Source: Burkholderiales bacterium (GTDB taxonomy: Bacteria; Pseudomonadota; Gammaproteobacteria; Burkholderiales; Burkholderiaceae_C). Taken from it: a DNA stretch of 64,000 nt. This document shows, piece after piece, positions 1 through 8,267 of the stretch. Position numbers and translations under genes: made by a program. Below the pieces are notes generated by a model. It worked only from the letters and a program-made list of their open reading frames with translations, made no database searches and was not told the DNA's origin. How positions within the stretch are numbered: position 1 is the stretch's first letter; every line of letters starts with the position of its first letter. The DNA is taken from assembly GCA_016223165.1 (NCBI GenBank), contig JACRPO010000005.1, positions 434,001-498,000 on the forward strand. Reading direction: 5' to 3'.

Positions 1-428
1 GCGTGCTGGTGTATGCCGCGATCCTCTCCCTCATCGTCGTGGCGCTGGGTGTCAGCATGACGCTGCGTTCGCCGTTCAAGGTCGACGTCGTGCGCGACCG
101 CGGCGCGCTCGCGCGCATCGTCGAGGACGGCTGGGTCGAGAACGTCTACCGGCTGCAGGTCATGAACACCACCGAGTCGGTGCAGCGGTACCGCATCCGT
201 GCCGCCGGCCTGCCGTCGATCGCCATCGACCTCAAGGCCGAGGTCGTGGTCGAGCCGGCGCAGGCGCGCTGGGTGCCGGTGGCCGTGCGCGTGCCGCCCG
301 AGGTGGCGGCGCAGGCCGGCCCGGGCTCGCACCGGCTGGAGTTCGTCATCGAGCGAGTCGGCGCTGCCGCCGAGGCCCAGAGCAGCTACACGCTGATCGA
401 GAAGTCCACTTTCATGGTTCCGCGCTGA
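1..428 (+). CDS. ccoG: Cytochrome c oxidase accessory protein CcoG, C-terminal part (5' truncated by window)
   Basis: Only the last ~141 residues are present; the frame is open to the window edge, so the true start lies upstream. What is visible is one hydrophobic membrane segment (residues ~1-20), then a beta-rich Ig-like domain typical of the C-terminus of CcoG/FixG. CcoG is a membrane ferredoxin-like protein that helps copper delivery during assembly of cbb3 oxidase; its 4Fe-4S ferredoxin part would lie in the missing sequence. The next two genes follow in the same direction with short gaps, as expected of a ccoNOPG-H cluster tail, and fnr is nearby. The assignment rests on the domain arrangement and the context. 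Confidence 0.82.
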   Translation, partial: VLVYAAILSLIVVALGVSMTLRSPFKVDVVRDRGALARIVEDGWVENVYRLQVMNTTESVQRYRIRAAGLPSIAIDLKAEVVVEPAQARWVPVAVRVPPEVAAQAGPGSHRLEFVIERVGAAAEAQSSYTLIEKSTFMVPR

Positions 429-448
429 ACGCCGAGGAGAATCGAGAC

Positions 449-697
449 ATGGCCGACGACAAGCAAACCCCCCGCGGCGCGCCGGCGCCCCAAGCCACCG
501 AAACCACGCCGTGGTGGCGCATCCGCATGCTGTGGCTGGTGATCGGCGGGCCGCTGGCCGTGGTCATCGCCTCGTTCGCGACGCTGGGCCTGGCGCTGCG
601 CCATCCCGACCCGGTGCTCGCGCCGCAGGCGGCGGCCAGCCCGGCCGAAGTGCCTGCCGTGCAGGCACGCAACCACGCGGCGACGCCGCAACGCTGA
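449..697 (+). CDS. Short FixH-like protein
   Basis: An 82-residue protein with a charged, proline-rich N-terminus, a Trp-Trp pair (residues 22-23) directly before one membrane helix (~28-50), and a short Ala/Pro-rich tail. The WW-x-xx-W entry into a Gly-Pro-containing helix resembles the start of FixH/CcoH proteins, which work in cbb3 oxidase assembly, but the usual periplasmic FixH domain is almost absent. A good ribosome site (GAGGAGA) lies about 11 bp before the ATG. It lies 20 bp after ccoG. The assignment depends partly on position, so FixH-like is safer than FixH. Confidence 0.6.
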   Translation: MADDKQTPRGAPAPQATETTPWWRIRMLWLVIGGPLAVVIASFATLGLALRHPDPVLAPQAAASPAEVPAVQARNHAATPQR

Positions 698-710
698 GCC
701 CTGGAGCCCG

Positions 711-977
711 GTGATGAACCGGTTCGCACGCCGCCTGGCTATCGTCGTCTGGCCGGCCTTCCTCGTGGCCGGCGTGCTGGAGATCGCCGTCTTCGCGTTC
801 GTCGACCCGGGCGCCGTGCGTGCACCCGACGGGCGGCCGCTCGGACTTTCTGATACGGCGATCTACTCGCTCGCCTTCTTCGTCTTCTGGGCCGTGGTGT
901 CGATGGGCTGCCTGCTGGCCCTGCGGCTGGCCTGCAGCGCCGAAGAGATCAACGCCGAGACGATCGTCGACACCTGA
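711..977 (+). CDS. Small two-helix membrane protein of cco cluster
   Basis: An 88-residue protein with two predicted membrane helices (~8-29 and ~50-75) joined by a short polar loop. I do not recognise a named domain. It begins 13 bp after the FixH-like gene and is probably cotranscribed with ccoG. Both GTG (711) and the adjacent ATG (714) could start it; the ATG is the more usual choice. Its place suggests a role beside the oxidase assembly genes, which is inference only. Confidence 0.6.
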   Translation: MMNRFARRLAIVVWPAFLVAGVLEIAVFAFVDPGAVRAPDGRPLGLSDTAIYSLAFFVFWAVVSMGCLLALRLACSAEEINAETIVDT

Positions 978-983
978 CGAGGC

Positions 984-1002
984 GCGCCCGCAGCCCGGGC
1001 GC
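984..1002. terminator. GC hairpin between convergent genes
   Basis: GCGCCCG at 984-990 pairs perfectly with CGGGCGC at 996-1002 around a 5-base loop. It sits in the 40-bp gap between the cco-cluster end and the convergent fnr gene, so it could act for both strands. There is no U-tract, so intrinsic termination is uncertain. Confidence 0.35.
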
Positions 1003-1017
1003 ACGGCCGGTGCGGGT

Positions 1018-1797
1018 TCAGCAGGCGGCGCTGCCGATCAGCTTCTGCAGCTTGGTCGAGTCGAGCACGGTGATCTGGCGCTGCTTGACCTCGAGCACGC
1101 CGTCGTCCTGGAACTTGCTGAACGAGCGGCTCACGGTCTCGAGCTTGAGCCCGAGGTAGCTGCCGATCTCTTCGCGCGTCATGCGCAAGACGAGCGAGCT
1201 GGCCGAGAAGCCGCGCGCGCGCAGCCGCTGCGTCAGGTTGAGCAGGAAAGCGGCCAGCCGCTCCTCGGCGCGCATGCTGCCCAGCAGCAACATGACGCCG
1301 TGATCGCGCACGATCTCGCGGCTCATGATCTTGTGGAACTGGCGCTGCAGGTCGGAGAGCTCGCGGGTCAGGTCTTCGAGCTGGCCGTAGGGGATGACGC
1401 AAACCTGCGAATCCTCCAGTGCCACGGCGTCGCAGGTGTGACGGTCGGTGCCGATGCCGTCGAGCCCGATCACCTCGCCGGCCATCTGGAAGCCGGTGAC
1501 CTGCTCGCGGCCGTCTTCGCTGGCCACGCAGGTCTTGAAGAACCCGGTGCGCACGGCGTAGAGCGACTGGAAGGCGTCGCCGGCGCGGAACAACGGTTCG
1601 CCGCGAGGCACCGAGCGCCGCTGGCCGACGAGCTGGTCGAGGCGCTCGAGCTGGTCGTTGCCCATGCCCACCGGCAGGCAGAGCTCGCGCAGATTGCAGC
1701 TGGAGCAGGCGACCTTGAAGGGCTCGATACGGATCGCGGCGAGAGCGGCAGGCATGGCGTGCAGGGGGACGGGCGGGAATGCAGGAGTATCGCCCAT
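1018..1797 (-). CDS. fnr: FNR-type oxygen-sensing transcription regulator
   Basis: A 259-residue Crp/Fnr-family regulator. Four cysteines match the FNR [4Fe-4S] ligands: C31, C34 and C40 in the N-terminal arm and C122 in the cAMP-binding-like domain. The C-terminal winged helix carries the E-T-V-S-R recognition helix, whose E-xx-SR residues contact TTGAT half sites in FNR. In the family, low oxygen keeps the cluster and the dimer intact and it activates anaerobic genes. Neighbours fit: cbb3 oxidase assembly genes converge on it, and hemN diverges behind an FNR box (1959-1972). The ATG at 1797 gives 30 residues before C31; M15 is an alternative start. Confidence 0.93.
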   Translation of the reverse strand: MGDTPAFPPVPLHAMPAALAAIRIEPFKVACSSCNLRELCLPVGMGNDQLERLDQLVGQRRSVPRGEPLFRAGDAFQSLYAVRTGFFKTCVASEDGREQVTGFQMAGEVIGLDGIGTDRHTCDAVALEDSQVCVIPYGQLEDLTRELSDLQRQFHKIMSREIVRDHGVMLLLGSMRAEERLAAFLLNLTQRLRARGFSASSLVLRMTREEIGSYLGLKLETVSRSFSKFQDDGVLEVKQRQITVLDSTKLQKLIGSAAC

Positions 1798-1958
1798 GCA
1801 GGCGCACGGGCAGGGTCGCGGGATGCCCGCGAGTCGGCGGTCCCGGGGGCGGTGTGGGCCCCGCGCGACGCATGGACCCCGTGGAGGTCAGGTGTCTGAC
1901 ATGGGGCTCGCGTGTGGCCCTCATAGGGCCGATGGGAGCCCGCCGATCTGCCGGGTGC

Positions 1959-1972
1959 TTGAGACGGATCAA
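1959..1972. promoter_or_regulatory. FNR box upstream of hemN
   Basis: TTGAGACGGATCAA matches the FNR consensus TTGAT-N4-ATCAA at 9 of 10 defined positions. It ends 34 bp before the hemN start codon and lies in the intergenic region shared with the fnr gene, so it could regulate hemN, and possibly fnr itself. HemN is a known FNR target in proteobacteria. Confidence 0.75.
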
Positions 1973-2006
1973 GCCGGCGCCGCGGCATTCTCAGCACAGT
2001 TCGGCC

Positions 2007-3419
2007 ATGAAAATGCCGGGTCATGCGCCAGAGCCGTTCGTCCTCACCGACGCGATGTTGCGGCGCCTGGACATGCCCGGGCCGCGCTACACGTCGTACC
2101 CCACGGCCGACCGCTTCGTCGAGGCGTTCGGCGCGGCCGAATACCGGCAGGCGCTGCGCCAGCGCGCCGAGGGGGCCGTGGTAGGCGGGGCGCCGCCGCT
2201 CTCGATCTACGTGCACATCCCGTTCTGCGAGTCGCTGTGCTACTACTGCGCCTGCAACAAGGTCATCACCAGGCACCATGAGCGCGCCCGGCCGTACCTC
2301 GACGACATGCGCACCGAGATCGCGCTGCACGTGGCCGAGCTCGGCCCGGCGCAGGGGGTCTCGCAACTGCACTTCGGGGGCGGCTCGCCCACCTTCCTGA
2401 GCGACGCCGAGCTCGATGAGCTGATGGCGCTGCTGCGCCGTTCGTTCCGCGTCGCGGCGGGCGCCGAGATCGGCATCGAGGTCGACCCGCGCACCGCCTC
2501 GCCCGAGCGACTCGGGCACCTCGCCGCGCTCGGCTTCAACCGCATCAGCTTCGGCGTGCAGGACTTCGACCCGGCGGTGCAGCAGGCCGTGCACCGCGTG
2601 CAGCCCTTCGAGATGGTGCGCGACCTCGTCGTGGCGGCGCGCGCCCGCGGGTTCGGGTCGATCAACACCGACCTCATCTACGGCCTGCCGAAGCAGACGC
2701 CGGAGTCCTTCGCGCGCACGGTGGCGCAGGTGAGCGAGCTGCGGCCCGACCGCATCGCGCTCTACTCGTACGCGCACCTGCCGCAGCGCTTCAAGCCGCA
2801 GCGGCGCATCCTGACGGTCGACCTGCCGCATCCCGAGAAGCGCATCCGCATGCTCGAGAGCGCCATCGCCGGCTTCCTGGCGCATGGCTACGTGTACATC
2901 GGCATGGACCACTTCGCGCTGCCCGACGACGCGCTGGCGGTGGCCAAGCGGCAGGGCAGGCTGCACCGCAACTTCCAGGGCTACAGCACGCAGCCCGAAT
3001 GCGACCTCATCGGCCTGGGCGTCTCGTCGATCGGCCGCGTCGGCGCCACCTACAGCCAGAACGCGAAGACGCTGCAGGAGTACCACGACGCGCTTGCGCT
3101 CGGCGAGTTTCCCGTCGTGCGCGGCCTGGCGCTGACGCGCGACGACCTCGTGCGCCGCGCCATCATCATGGCCTTGATGTGCCAGGGCCGCGTCGAGTTC
3201 GAGTCGATCGACCTGGCCCATCTCGTGCGCATGCGCGAGGCCTTCGCGCCCGAGTTCGAACGCCTGCGCCCGCTCGAGGAGATGGGTCTGGTCGAGGTCG
3301 GCGACGAGGCCATCCAGGTGACGCCGCTCGGCTGGTACTTCGTGCGCGCGGTGGCGATGGTGTTCGACCGCCACCTGCAGGCGAGCCAGGTGCGCGAGCG
3401 CTTCTCGCGCATCATCTGA
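2007..3419 (+). CDS. hemN: Oxygen-independent coproporphyrinogen III oxidase
   Basis: A 470-residue radical SAM enzyme, close to the usual HemN length. It decarboxylates two propionates of coproporphyrinogen III to give protoporphyrinogen IX in anaerobic heme synthesis. The cluster-binding motif C74-x3-C78-x2-C81-x-C83 is intact, followed by the Gly-rich HFGGGSPT SAM motif. The N-terminal RYTSYPTA segment is also HemN-typical. The ATG at 2007 was chosen because it begins the conserved N-terminus; the open frame extends upstream without similarity. An FNR box at 1959-1972 indicates control by the adjacent fnr product. Confidence 0.95.
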   Translation: MKMPGHAPEPFVLTDAMLRRLDMPGPRYTSYPTADRFVEAFGAAEYRQALRQRAEGAVVGGAPPLSIYVHIPFCESLCYYCACNKVITRHHERARPYLDDMRTEIALHVAELGPAQGVSQLHFGGGSPTFLSDAELDELMALLRRSFRVAAGAEIGIEVDPRTASPERLGHLAALGFNRISFGVQDFDPAVQQAVHRVQPFEMVRDLVVAARARGFGSINTDLIYGLPKQTPESFARTVAQVSELRPDRIALYSYAHLPQRFKPQRRILTVDLPHPEKRIRMLESAIAGFLAHGYVYIGMDHFALPDDALAVAKRQGRLHRNFQGYSTQPECDLIGLGVSSIGRVGATYSQNAKTLQEYHDALALGEFPVVRGLALTRDDLVRRAIIMALMCQGRVEFESIDLAHLVRMREAFAPEFERLRPLEEMGLVEVGDEAIQVTPLGWYFVRAVAMVFDRHLQASQVRERFSRII

Positions 3420-3462
3420 AGCGCGGCGCGCGCCGGCGCCTCACGAGCCCGCTGCCAGACCG

Positions 3463-4233
3463 ATGGAAGCCACGATCGTCGTCAGTGCGTTGATGCTGGG
3501 CCTGGCCGGTGCGCCGCATTGCACCGCGATGTGCGCGGCGCCGTGCGCGGCGGTGGTCGGCCGCGGCGGCGGCAGGGCAGGCTCGATCGCCTTTCACGCC
3601 GCCCGCATCGCGGGCTATGCAGCGGCGGGTGCAGTGGCGGCTGGGGGCGTGGCGACGCTGGGCTTGCTGGCACAGGCCGCGCCGGCGCTGCGGCCGTTCT
3701 GGGCGCTCGTGCATGCCGGGCTGTTCGTGCTCGGGCTGTGGCTGCTCTGGCAAGGTCGGCAGCCGGCGCTGCTGGCGCAGTTCGGCCGCCAGGCGCTGCC
3801 GGCGGGGCCGACCCCGGCCTTCGCGGGCTGGCAGCCGGTGACTTCGCCGGCCACGGGGCGCGTCGGCTCCGGGCGGCCGAGCGCCGGGCATCCGAGTGGC
3901 GGGCGTCCGAGCGCTGGGCGCGCGCTGCGAGCCGCTCTCGCGGGTGCGCTGTGGTTTGCGTGGCCCTGCGGCCTGCTGCAGTCGGCGCTGCTCGTGGCCG
4001 CGCTGTCGAATTCCGCGCTCGGCGGGGCCGTGGCGATGGCGGCCTTCGCCACGGCCTCGTCGGCCGGCCTCGTGCTCGCGCCGCTCGTGTGGCAGCGGCT
4101 CGGCCGCGCCGGCAGCGGGCGCGCGGAGGCGTGGGCGCTGCGTGGCGCCGGGCTGCTGATGGCGGCGATGTCGGGCTGGGCGCTCACCGCGGGGCTGTGG
4201 CATCGCTTCGCCGAGTACTGCGCGACGCTGTAG
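3463..4233 (+). CDS. Sulfite exporter TauE/SafE (DsbD_2-type) family membrane protein
   Basis: A 256-residue polytopic membrane protein with about six helices. The first helix ends in A-P-H-C-T-A-M-C-A-A-P-C, a form of the G-x-H-C-x-G-M-C motif of the DsbD_2/UreH-like transmembrane family. Such proteins are often found near cbb3 oxidase genes and are linked to metal or thiol handling, though the exact substrate is not settled. A low-complexity linker rich in Gly, Pro, Arg and Ser (~residues 128-150) separates the two helix groups. It follows hemN by 43 bp and may be cotranscribed. Confidence 0.7.
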   Translation: MEATIVVSALMLGLAGAPHCTAMCAAPCAAVVGRGGGRAGSIAFHAARIAGYAAAGAVAAGGVATLGLLAQAAPALRPFWALVHAGLFVLGLWLLWQGRQPALLAQFGRQALPAGPTPAFAGWQPVTSPATGRVGSGRPSAGHPSGGRPSAGRALRAALAGALWFAWPCGLLQSALLVAALSNSALGGAVAMAAFATASSAGLVLAPLVWQRLGRAGSGRAEAWALRGAGLLMAAMSGWALTAGLWHRFAEYCATL

Positions 4234-4307
4234 GGCCGCGAGTGCCGCGAGCCTCTCCCCCTGCCGGCGTGCTTCGCATCGCGTCAGGCCATCGACAGGG
4301 CCTGCCC

Positions 4308-4313
4308 TAAAAT
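4308..4313 (+). promoter_or_regulatory. Candidate -10 element for icd
   Basis: TAAAAT lies about 115 bp upstream of the icd start codon in the 194-bp gap after the TauE-like gene. No convincing -35 sequence is present at 16-18 bp, so this is a weak call based on the AT-rich hexamer alone. Confidence 0.35.
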
Positions 4314-4427
4314 CCTTTGTTGAGTTGCGCCTCTCGGCCGGCAACGAGACCCGCCCTTCCCACCGAAGCCCACCATCCGCCGCAATCCGGCGCCATCCGC
4401 CGCTGAACCGGCGAGGAGACCCGATTC

Positions 4428-5681
4428 ATGACCCAGCACATCAAGGTGCCCGCCGCGGGCAAGAAGATCACCGTGAATGCGGACTTCTCGCTCAACGTGC
4501 CCGACAACCCCATCATTCCCTACATCGAGGGCGACGGCACGGGCCTCGACATCACGCCGGTGATGATCAAGGTCGTCGACGCCGCGGTGGCCAAGAGCTA
4601 CGGCGGCAAGAAGAAGATCCACTGGATGGAGGTCTTCGCCGGCGAGAAGAGCACCAAGGTGTACGGGCCCGACGTCTGGCTGCCCGAGGAGACGCTGGCC
4701 GCCGTGCGCGAGTACGTGGTGTCGATCAAGGGGCCGCTCACCACGCCGGTGGGCGGCGGCATCCGCAGCCTGAACGTGGCGCTGCGCCAGGAGCTCGACC
4801 TCTACGTCTGCCTGCGCCCGATCCAGTACTTCAAGGGCGTGCCCAGCCCGGTGAAGGAACCCGAGAAGACCAACATGGTCATCTTCCGCGAGAACTCGGA
4901 AGACATCTATGCCGGCATCGAGTACGAGGCCGAGAGCGACAAGGCGAAGAAGCTGATCAAGTTCCTCATCGAGGAGCTGGGTGTCAAGAAGATCCGCTTC
5001 CCGGAGACCTCGGGCATCGGCATCAAGCCCGTCAGCCGCGAGGGCACCGAGCGCCTCGTGCGCAAGGCCCTCCAGTACACGATCGACAACGACAAGCCCA
5101 ACCTGACGATCGTGCACAAGGGCAACATCATGAAGTTCACCGAGGGTGGCTTCCGCGACTGGGCCTACGCGCTGGCGCAGCGCGAGTTCGGCGCCGTGCC
5201 CATCGACGGCGGCCCGTGGTGCAAGTTCAAGAACCCGAAGACGGGCAAGGAGATCGTCGTCAAGGATGTCATCGCCGACGCCTTCCTGCAGCAGATCCTG
5301 CTGCGCCCGGCGGAGTACTCGGTGATCGCCACGCTCAACCTGAACGGCGACTACGTCTCCGACGCCCTGGCCGCGCAGGTGGGTGGCATCGGCATCGCCC
5401 CGGGCGCCAACCTGAGCGACTCGGTGGCCATGTTCGAGGCCACGCACGGCACGGCGCCCAAGTACGCCGGCAAGGACTACGTCAACCCCGGCTCCGAGAT
5501 CCTCAGCGCCGAGATGATGTTGCGCCACATGGGCTGGACCGAGGCGGCCGACCTCATCATCGCCTCGATGGAGCGCTCTATCGCGAGCAAGAAGGTCACC
5601 TACGACTTCGCGCGGCTGATGGAGGGCGCGACGCAGGTGTCGTGCTCGGGCTTCGGGCAGGTAATGATCGACCACATGTAG
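4428..5681 (+). CDS. icd: NADP-dependent isocitrate dehydrogenase
   Basis: A 417-residue enzyme of the E. coli Icd type (about 416 residues). It oxidatively decarboxylates isocitrate to 2-oxoglutarate in the TCA cycle, making NADPH. Seen in the protein are the I-E-G-D-G-T entry motif, the substrate loop I-R-S-L-N-V-A-L-R whose serine is the phosphorylation site in enteric Icd, and the [10 protein letters not shown] nucleotide-binding segment. GAGGAG lies 9 bp before the ATG. It stands alone, with a promoter-like hexamer upstream and a strong terminator just downstream. Confidence 0.97.
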   Translation: MTQHIKVPAAGKKITVNADFSLNVPDNPIIPYIEGDGTGLDITPVMIKVVDAAVAKSYGGKKKIHWMEVFAGEKSTKVYGPDVWLPEETLAAVREYVVSIKGPLTTPVGGGIRSLNVALRQELDLYVCLRPIQYFKGVPSPVKEPEKTNMVIFRENSEDIYAGIEYEAESDKAKKLIKFLIEELGVKKIRFPETSGIGIKPVSREGTERLVRKALQYTIDNDKPNLTIVHKGNIMKFTEGGFRDWAYALAQREFGAVPIDGGPWCKFKNPKTGKEIVVKDVIADAFLQQILLRPAEYSVIATLNLNGDYVSDALAAQVGGIGIAPGANLSDSVAMFEATHGTAPKYAGKDYVNPGSEILSAEMMLRHMGWTEAADLIIASMERSIASKKVTYDFARLMEGATQVSCSGFGQVMIDHM

Positions 5682-5713
5682 CGTCATCTCGCCGCGTCGC
5701 CCGGCGCTGCGTG

Positions 5714-5750
5714 AGCCCCTGATCTGTCGAAGGATCAGGGGCTTTGCCTT
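5714..5750 (+). terminator. Rho-independent terminator of icd
   Basis: AGCCCCTGATC (5714-5724) pairs perfectly over 11 bp with GATCAGGGGCT (5733-5743) around an 8-base loop and is followed by TTGCCTTTT. It lies 32 bp after the icd stop codon and is the clearest intrinsic terminator in the window. Confidence 0.9.
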
Positions 5751-5830
5751 TTCGGCGCTCGTGCTCGATCAACTCTGCCGATTGCCTTGCTGTGCGAAGC
5801 AGGCCAGCCGGTGGCCGGCCGATGCCGCGT

Positions 5831-6724
5831 TCACCACTTCATCTCGCCCTTGTTGACCTTGGCGCCGATGTCCAGCGCGATGCCGAGACCGGCCTTCGGG
5901 TAGGCCTTCTGCATCGTCGTGATCAGGTCCGCGCCGCTGCCGGCCTTCGGCAGCTCCGCCTCGAAGCGCTTCAGGTAGTCGCGCGTGTAGGTGATTGCGC
6001 TCGCCTCCAGCGCCGTGCCGGCCGCCATGTGACCGGGCACGACCAGGGCAGGCTTCAGCGCGAGCATCTCGTCGAGCTGGGCCAGCCAGGCCTGGCGCTC
6101 GCTCGGCTTCTGCGTGTCGGCGGTCCACACGTGCAGGTTGCCGAACACCGCGATGTTGCCGACGATCGCCTTGATCGACGGGATCCACACGTAGGGTCGG
6201 TGCGCCAGCTCGCCGCTCGTGCCGCGCACCTCGATGGTCTCGCCGTCGACGCTCAGCGTGGTGCCGCCGAGGAGCTCGGGCACGATCGGTTGCTTCGGTG
6301 CGTTGACGCCCATCTTCGGGCCCCAGAACGCGACCTTGCCGGCGAGCTTGGCCTGGATCTTCTCGCGCCCGGCCGGAGTGGTCAGCACCTGCGCCTGCGG
6401 GAACAGGGCCTTGAGCACCTCGGCGCCGAAGTAGAAGTCGGGCTCGGCGTTGCAGATGAAGATGATCTTCAGCGTCTTGCCGCTGTCCAGCACATTGGCC
6501 GCGACGCGCAGCGCATCGGCGCGCGTGAAGCCGCTGTCGACGACGATGGACTTGCTCTTGCCGCTGACGACGACGGCGTTGACGTGGAAGCTGCCGGCCT
6601 CGGCGTTGTAGGTCTTGACGGTCAGCGGCGCGGCGGCTGTCTGCGCGCCGGCGCCGGCCGCGGCCACCACGCCGAGGGCGAGCACGGGAAGAAGGCGGCG
6701 GACGAAGTTGAAGCGGTGAAGCAT
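5831..6724 (-). CDS. Exported MBL-fold hydrolase-like protein with altered metal motif
   Basis: A 297-residue protein with a Sec signal peptide (charged start, hydrophobic core ~10-26, A-x-A site). The fold resembles metallo-beta-lactamase hydrolases: V-V-D-S-G-F, then the motif region and a later V-P-G-H-M. Where active MBL enzymes have T-H-x-H-x-D-H, this protein reads C-N-A-E-P-D-F-Y-F-G, so the first two histidines and the final one are replaced and only the Asp is kept. A related family with D-P-D-x-Y-F-G in this place exists among exported MBL proteins, so loss of zinc hydrolase activity is not proven. The start codon abuts the LysR remnant. Confidence 0.7.
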   Translation of the reverse strand: MLHRFNFVRRLLPVLALGVVAAAGAGAQTAAAPLTVKTYNAEAGSFHVNAVVVSGKSKSIVVDSGFTRADALRVAANVLDSGKTLKIIFICNAEPDFYFGAEVLKALFPQAQVLTTPAGREKIQAKLAGKVAFWGPKMGVNAPKQPIVPELLGGTTLSVDGETIEVRGTSGELAHRPYVWIPSIKAIVGNIAVFGNLHVWTADTQKPSERQAWLAQLDEMLALKPALVVPGHMAAGTALEASAITYTRDYLKRFEAELPKAGSGADLITTMQKAYPKAGLGIALDIGAKVNKGEMKW

Positions 6725-6744
6725 GCGATGTCTCCTGGTGCCTG

Positions 6745-7621
6745 ACGCAAGCCGCCGATCGCCTGGACATGTCGACCGCGATGGTGAGCCGCTACCTGGC
6801 CGCGATGGAGTCCTGGCTCGGAGCGCGCCTGCTGCACGGCACGACGCGCCGCATCAGCCTCAGCGAGGCGGGACGGGCGGCGCTGGTGTCGTGCCGCCAG
6901 CTGCTCGACCTCGCGGAAGACGTGAAGCACCAGGCCGGCGAGATCAGCCGTGTGCCCTCGGGTCGCCTGCGCATCACCAGCTCGGCGTCGTTCGCGGAGT
7001 CGCAGCTCGCGCCCGCGCTGTCCGACTTCCAGCGCCTGCACCCTCAGGTGAGCTGCGCTGCTGGTGGCCGATCGCAGCATCGACCTCGCGGCCGAGCGCA
7101 TCGACCTCGCGGTTCGCATCACGAATTCGCTCGAGCCGACGATGATTGCGCGGCCGCTGGCGACCTGTCGCTCGGTGCTGTGCGCTGCGCCCGATTACCT
7201 GCGCCTGCACGGCGAGCCGCGCACGCTGCAGGCGCTGCAATCGCACCACTGCCTCACGCACGCCATCGTCGGTGCGGCGCAGTTCCGCTTCCGCCGCAAG
7301 CGCCAGCTCATCGAGCTGCCGGTGACGGATCGGATGACGACGGACGACACGGCCGTGCTGCGCCGCGCGGTGCTCGAGGGCGGCGGCATCGCCATCCTGC
7401 CGACCTACCTGGTGGGCGACGACCTGCGGCAGGGCCGTCTCGTGCACGTGCTGCCCGAGTTCGAACCGGAGACGCTGGGCATCCACGCCATCTTCCTGTC
7501 GCGCCAGCACCAGCCGCTGGCGTTGCGGCTGCTGGTGGATTTCTTCGCCGAGCGGTTCGGCGGGCCGGCGCCGCCATGGGATCGCGCCCCTCCCGTCAAG
7601 GCGCGACGCAAGCCGTCTTGA
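6745..7621 (+). pseudogene. LysR-family regulator, 5' truncated and frameshifted
   Basis: Two reading frames together cover most of a LysR regulator. From about 6748 one frame reads Q-A-A-D-R-L-D-M-S-T-A-M-V-S-R-Y, the second half of the LysR helix-turn-helix, and continues to ~7054 (...L-H-P-Q-V-S). The substrate-binding domain then goes on in another frame from ~7060 (L-L-V-A-D-R-S-I-D-L-A) to the stop at 7621. The first ~20-25 residues of the family are missing: the sequence directly upstream is the start region of the opposing MBL gene (start codon at 6724). So there is both a 5' deletion and a frameshift of one net base near 7054-7060. It is unlikely to make a working regulator. Confidence 0.8.
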
Positions 7622-7739
7622 AGGTGGTGCAGAACGTTCGGAGGTCGGGCCCTGGCCATGTCCCGGCGGCGCCGCCCGACCGCTGCGTCGCCCGACCCCG
7701 ACCAAGGCCCAACCGTCGCGAAGCGCTAGAGTACGCGCC

Positions 7740-8168
7740 ATGCGATCGTCGCATGGTCATCGTCGCTGGTTGTCAGGCTGGATGGTCGCGCTGCTGCTGT
7801 TCGTGCAGTGGACGACGGCGTCCTATGCGTGCCCGCAACTCTCGGGCGCGGCGAGCGAAAGCATGGGCGGCGCAGGGGCGTCGACGATAGCCTCGATGCC
7901 GGACTGCGGCGGCGACATGTCAGCCATGGACCCTGAACAGCCTCAGCTGTGCAAGGTCCACTGCGAAGCGGGGCAGCAGTCCGTCAACAGCGGCGCCGCG
8001 GTGCTCGGCGCGCCACCGGCAATGGCCCATGGCGGCGCCGTGGTGGGCGTGCTCGACATCGCCGAGGCGGCAGGGCTCGCTGCGGCGATGCCGCCCTCGG
8101 CATGGGGTGCCGGGCCACCGGCCGGCGTGCCGCCTCTCTACCTGACCCTGCAGGTCCTTCGGAACTAG
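7740..8168 (+). CDS. Small exported protein heading the copper efflux operon
   Basis: A 142-residue protein with a hydrophobic signal/anchor (~residues 12-28) and a periplasmic remainder with several Cys, Met and His residues (for example C-G-G-D-M-S-A-M and C-K-V-H-C-E). The C-terminus ends P-P-L-Y-L-T-L-Q-V-L-R-N. I do not recognise a named family, but similar small proteins with such tails occur upstream of cus/czc-like RND operons. It lies 99 bp before the cusC start chosen here, in the same direction. A role in periplasmic copper binding or sensing is inference. Confidence 0.6.
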   Translation: MRSSHGHRRWLSGWMVALLLFVQWTTASYACPQLSGAASESMGGAGASTIASMPDCGGDMSAMDPEQPQLCKVHCEAGQQSVNSGAAVLGAPPAMAHGGAVVGVLDIAEAAGLAAAMPPSAWGAGPPAGVPPLYLTLQVLRN

Positions 8169-8267
8169 ATTGCCTTGCGCTCCGGCGCGTTGCGCGCTGG
8201 CGCATGGACGCGGCATCGCGTCCGGCCACGCTTGGCCGGGCTCTCGCACGATCCGAAGGAGTCTCAG

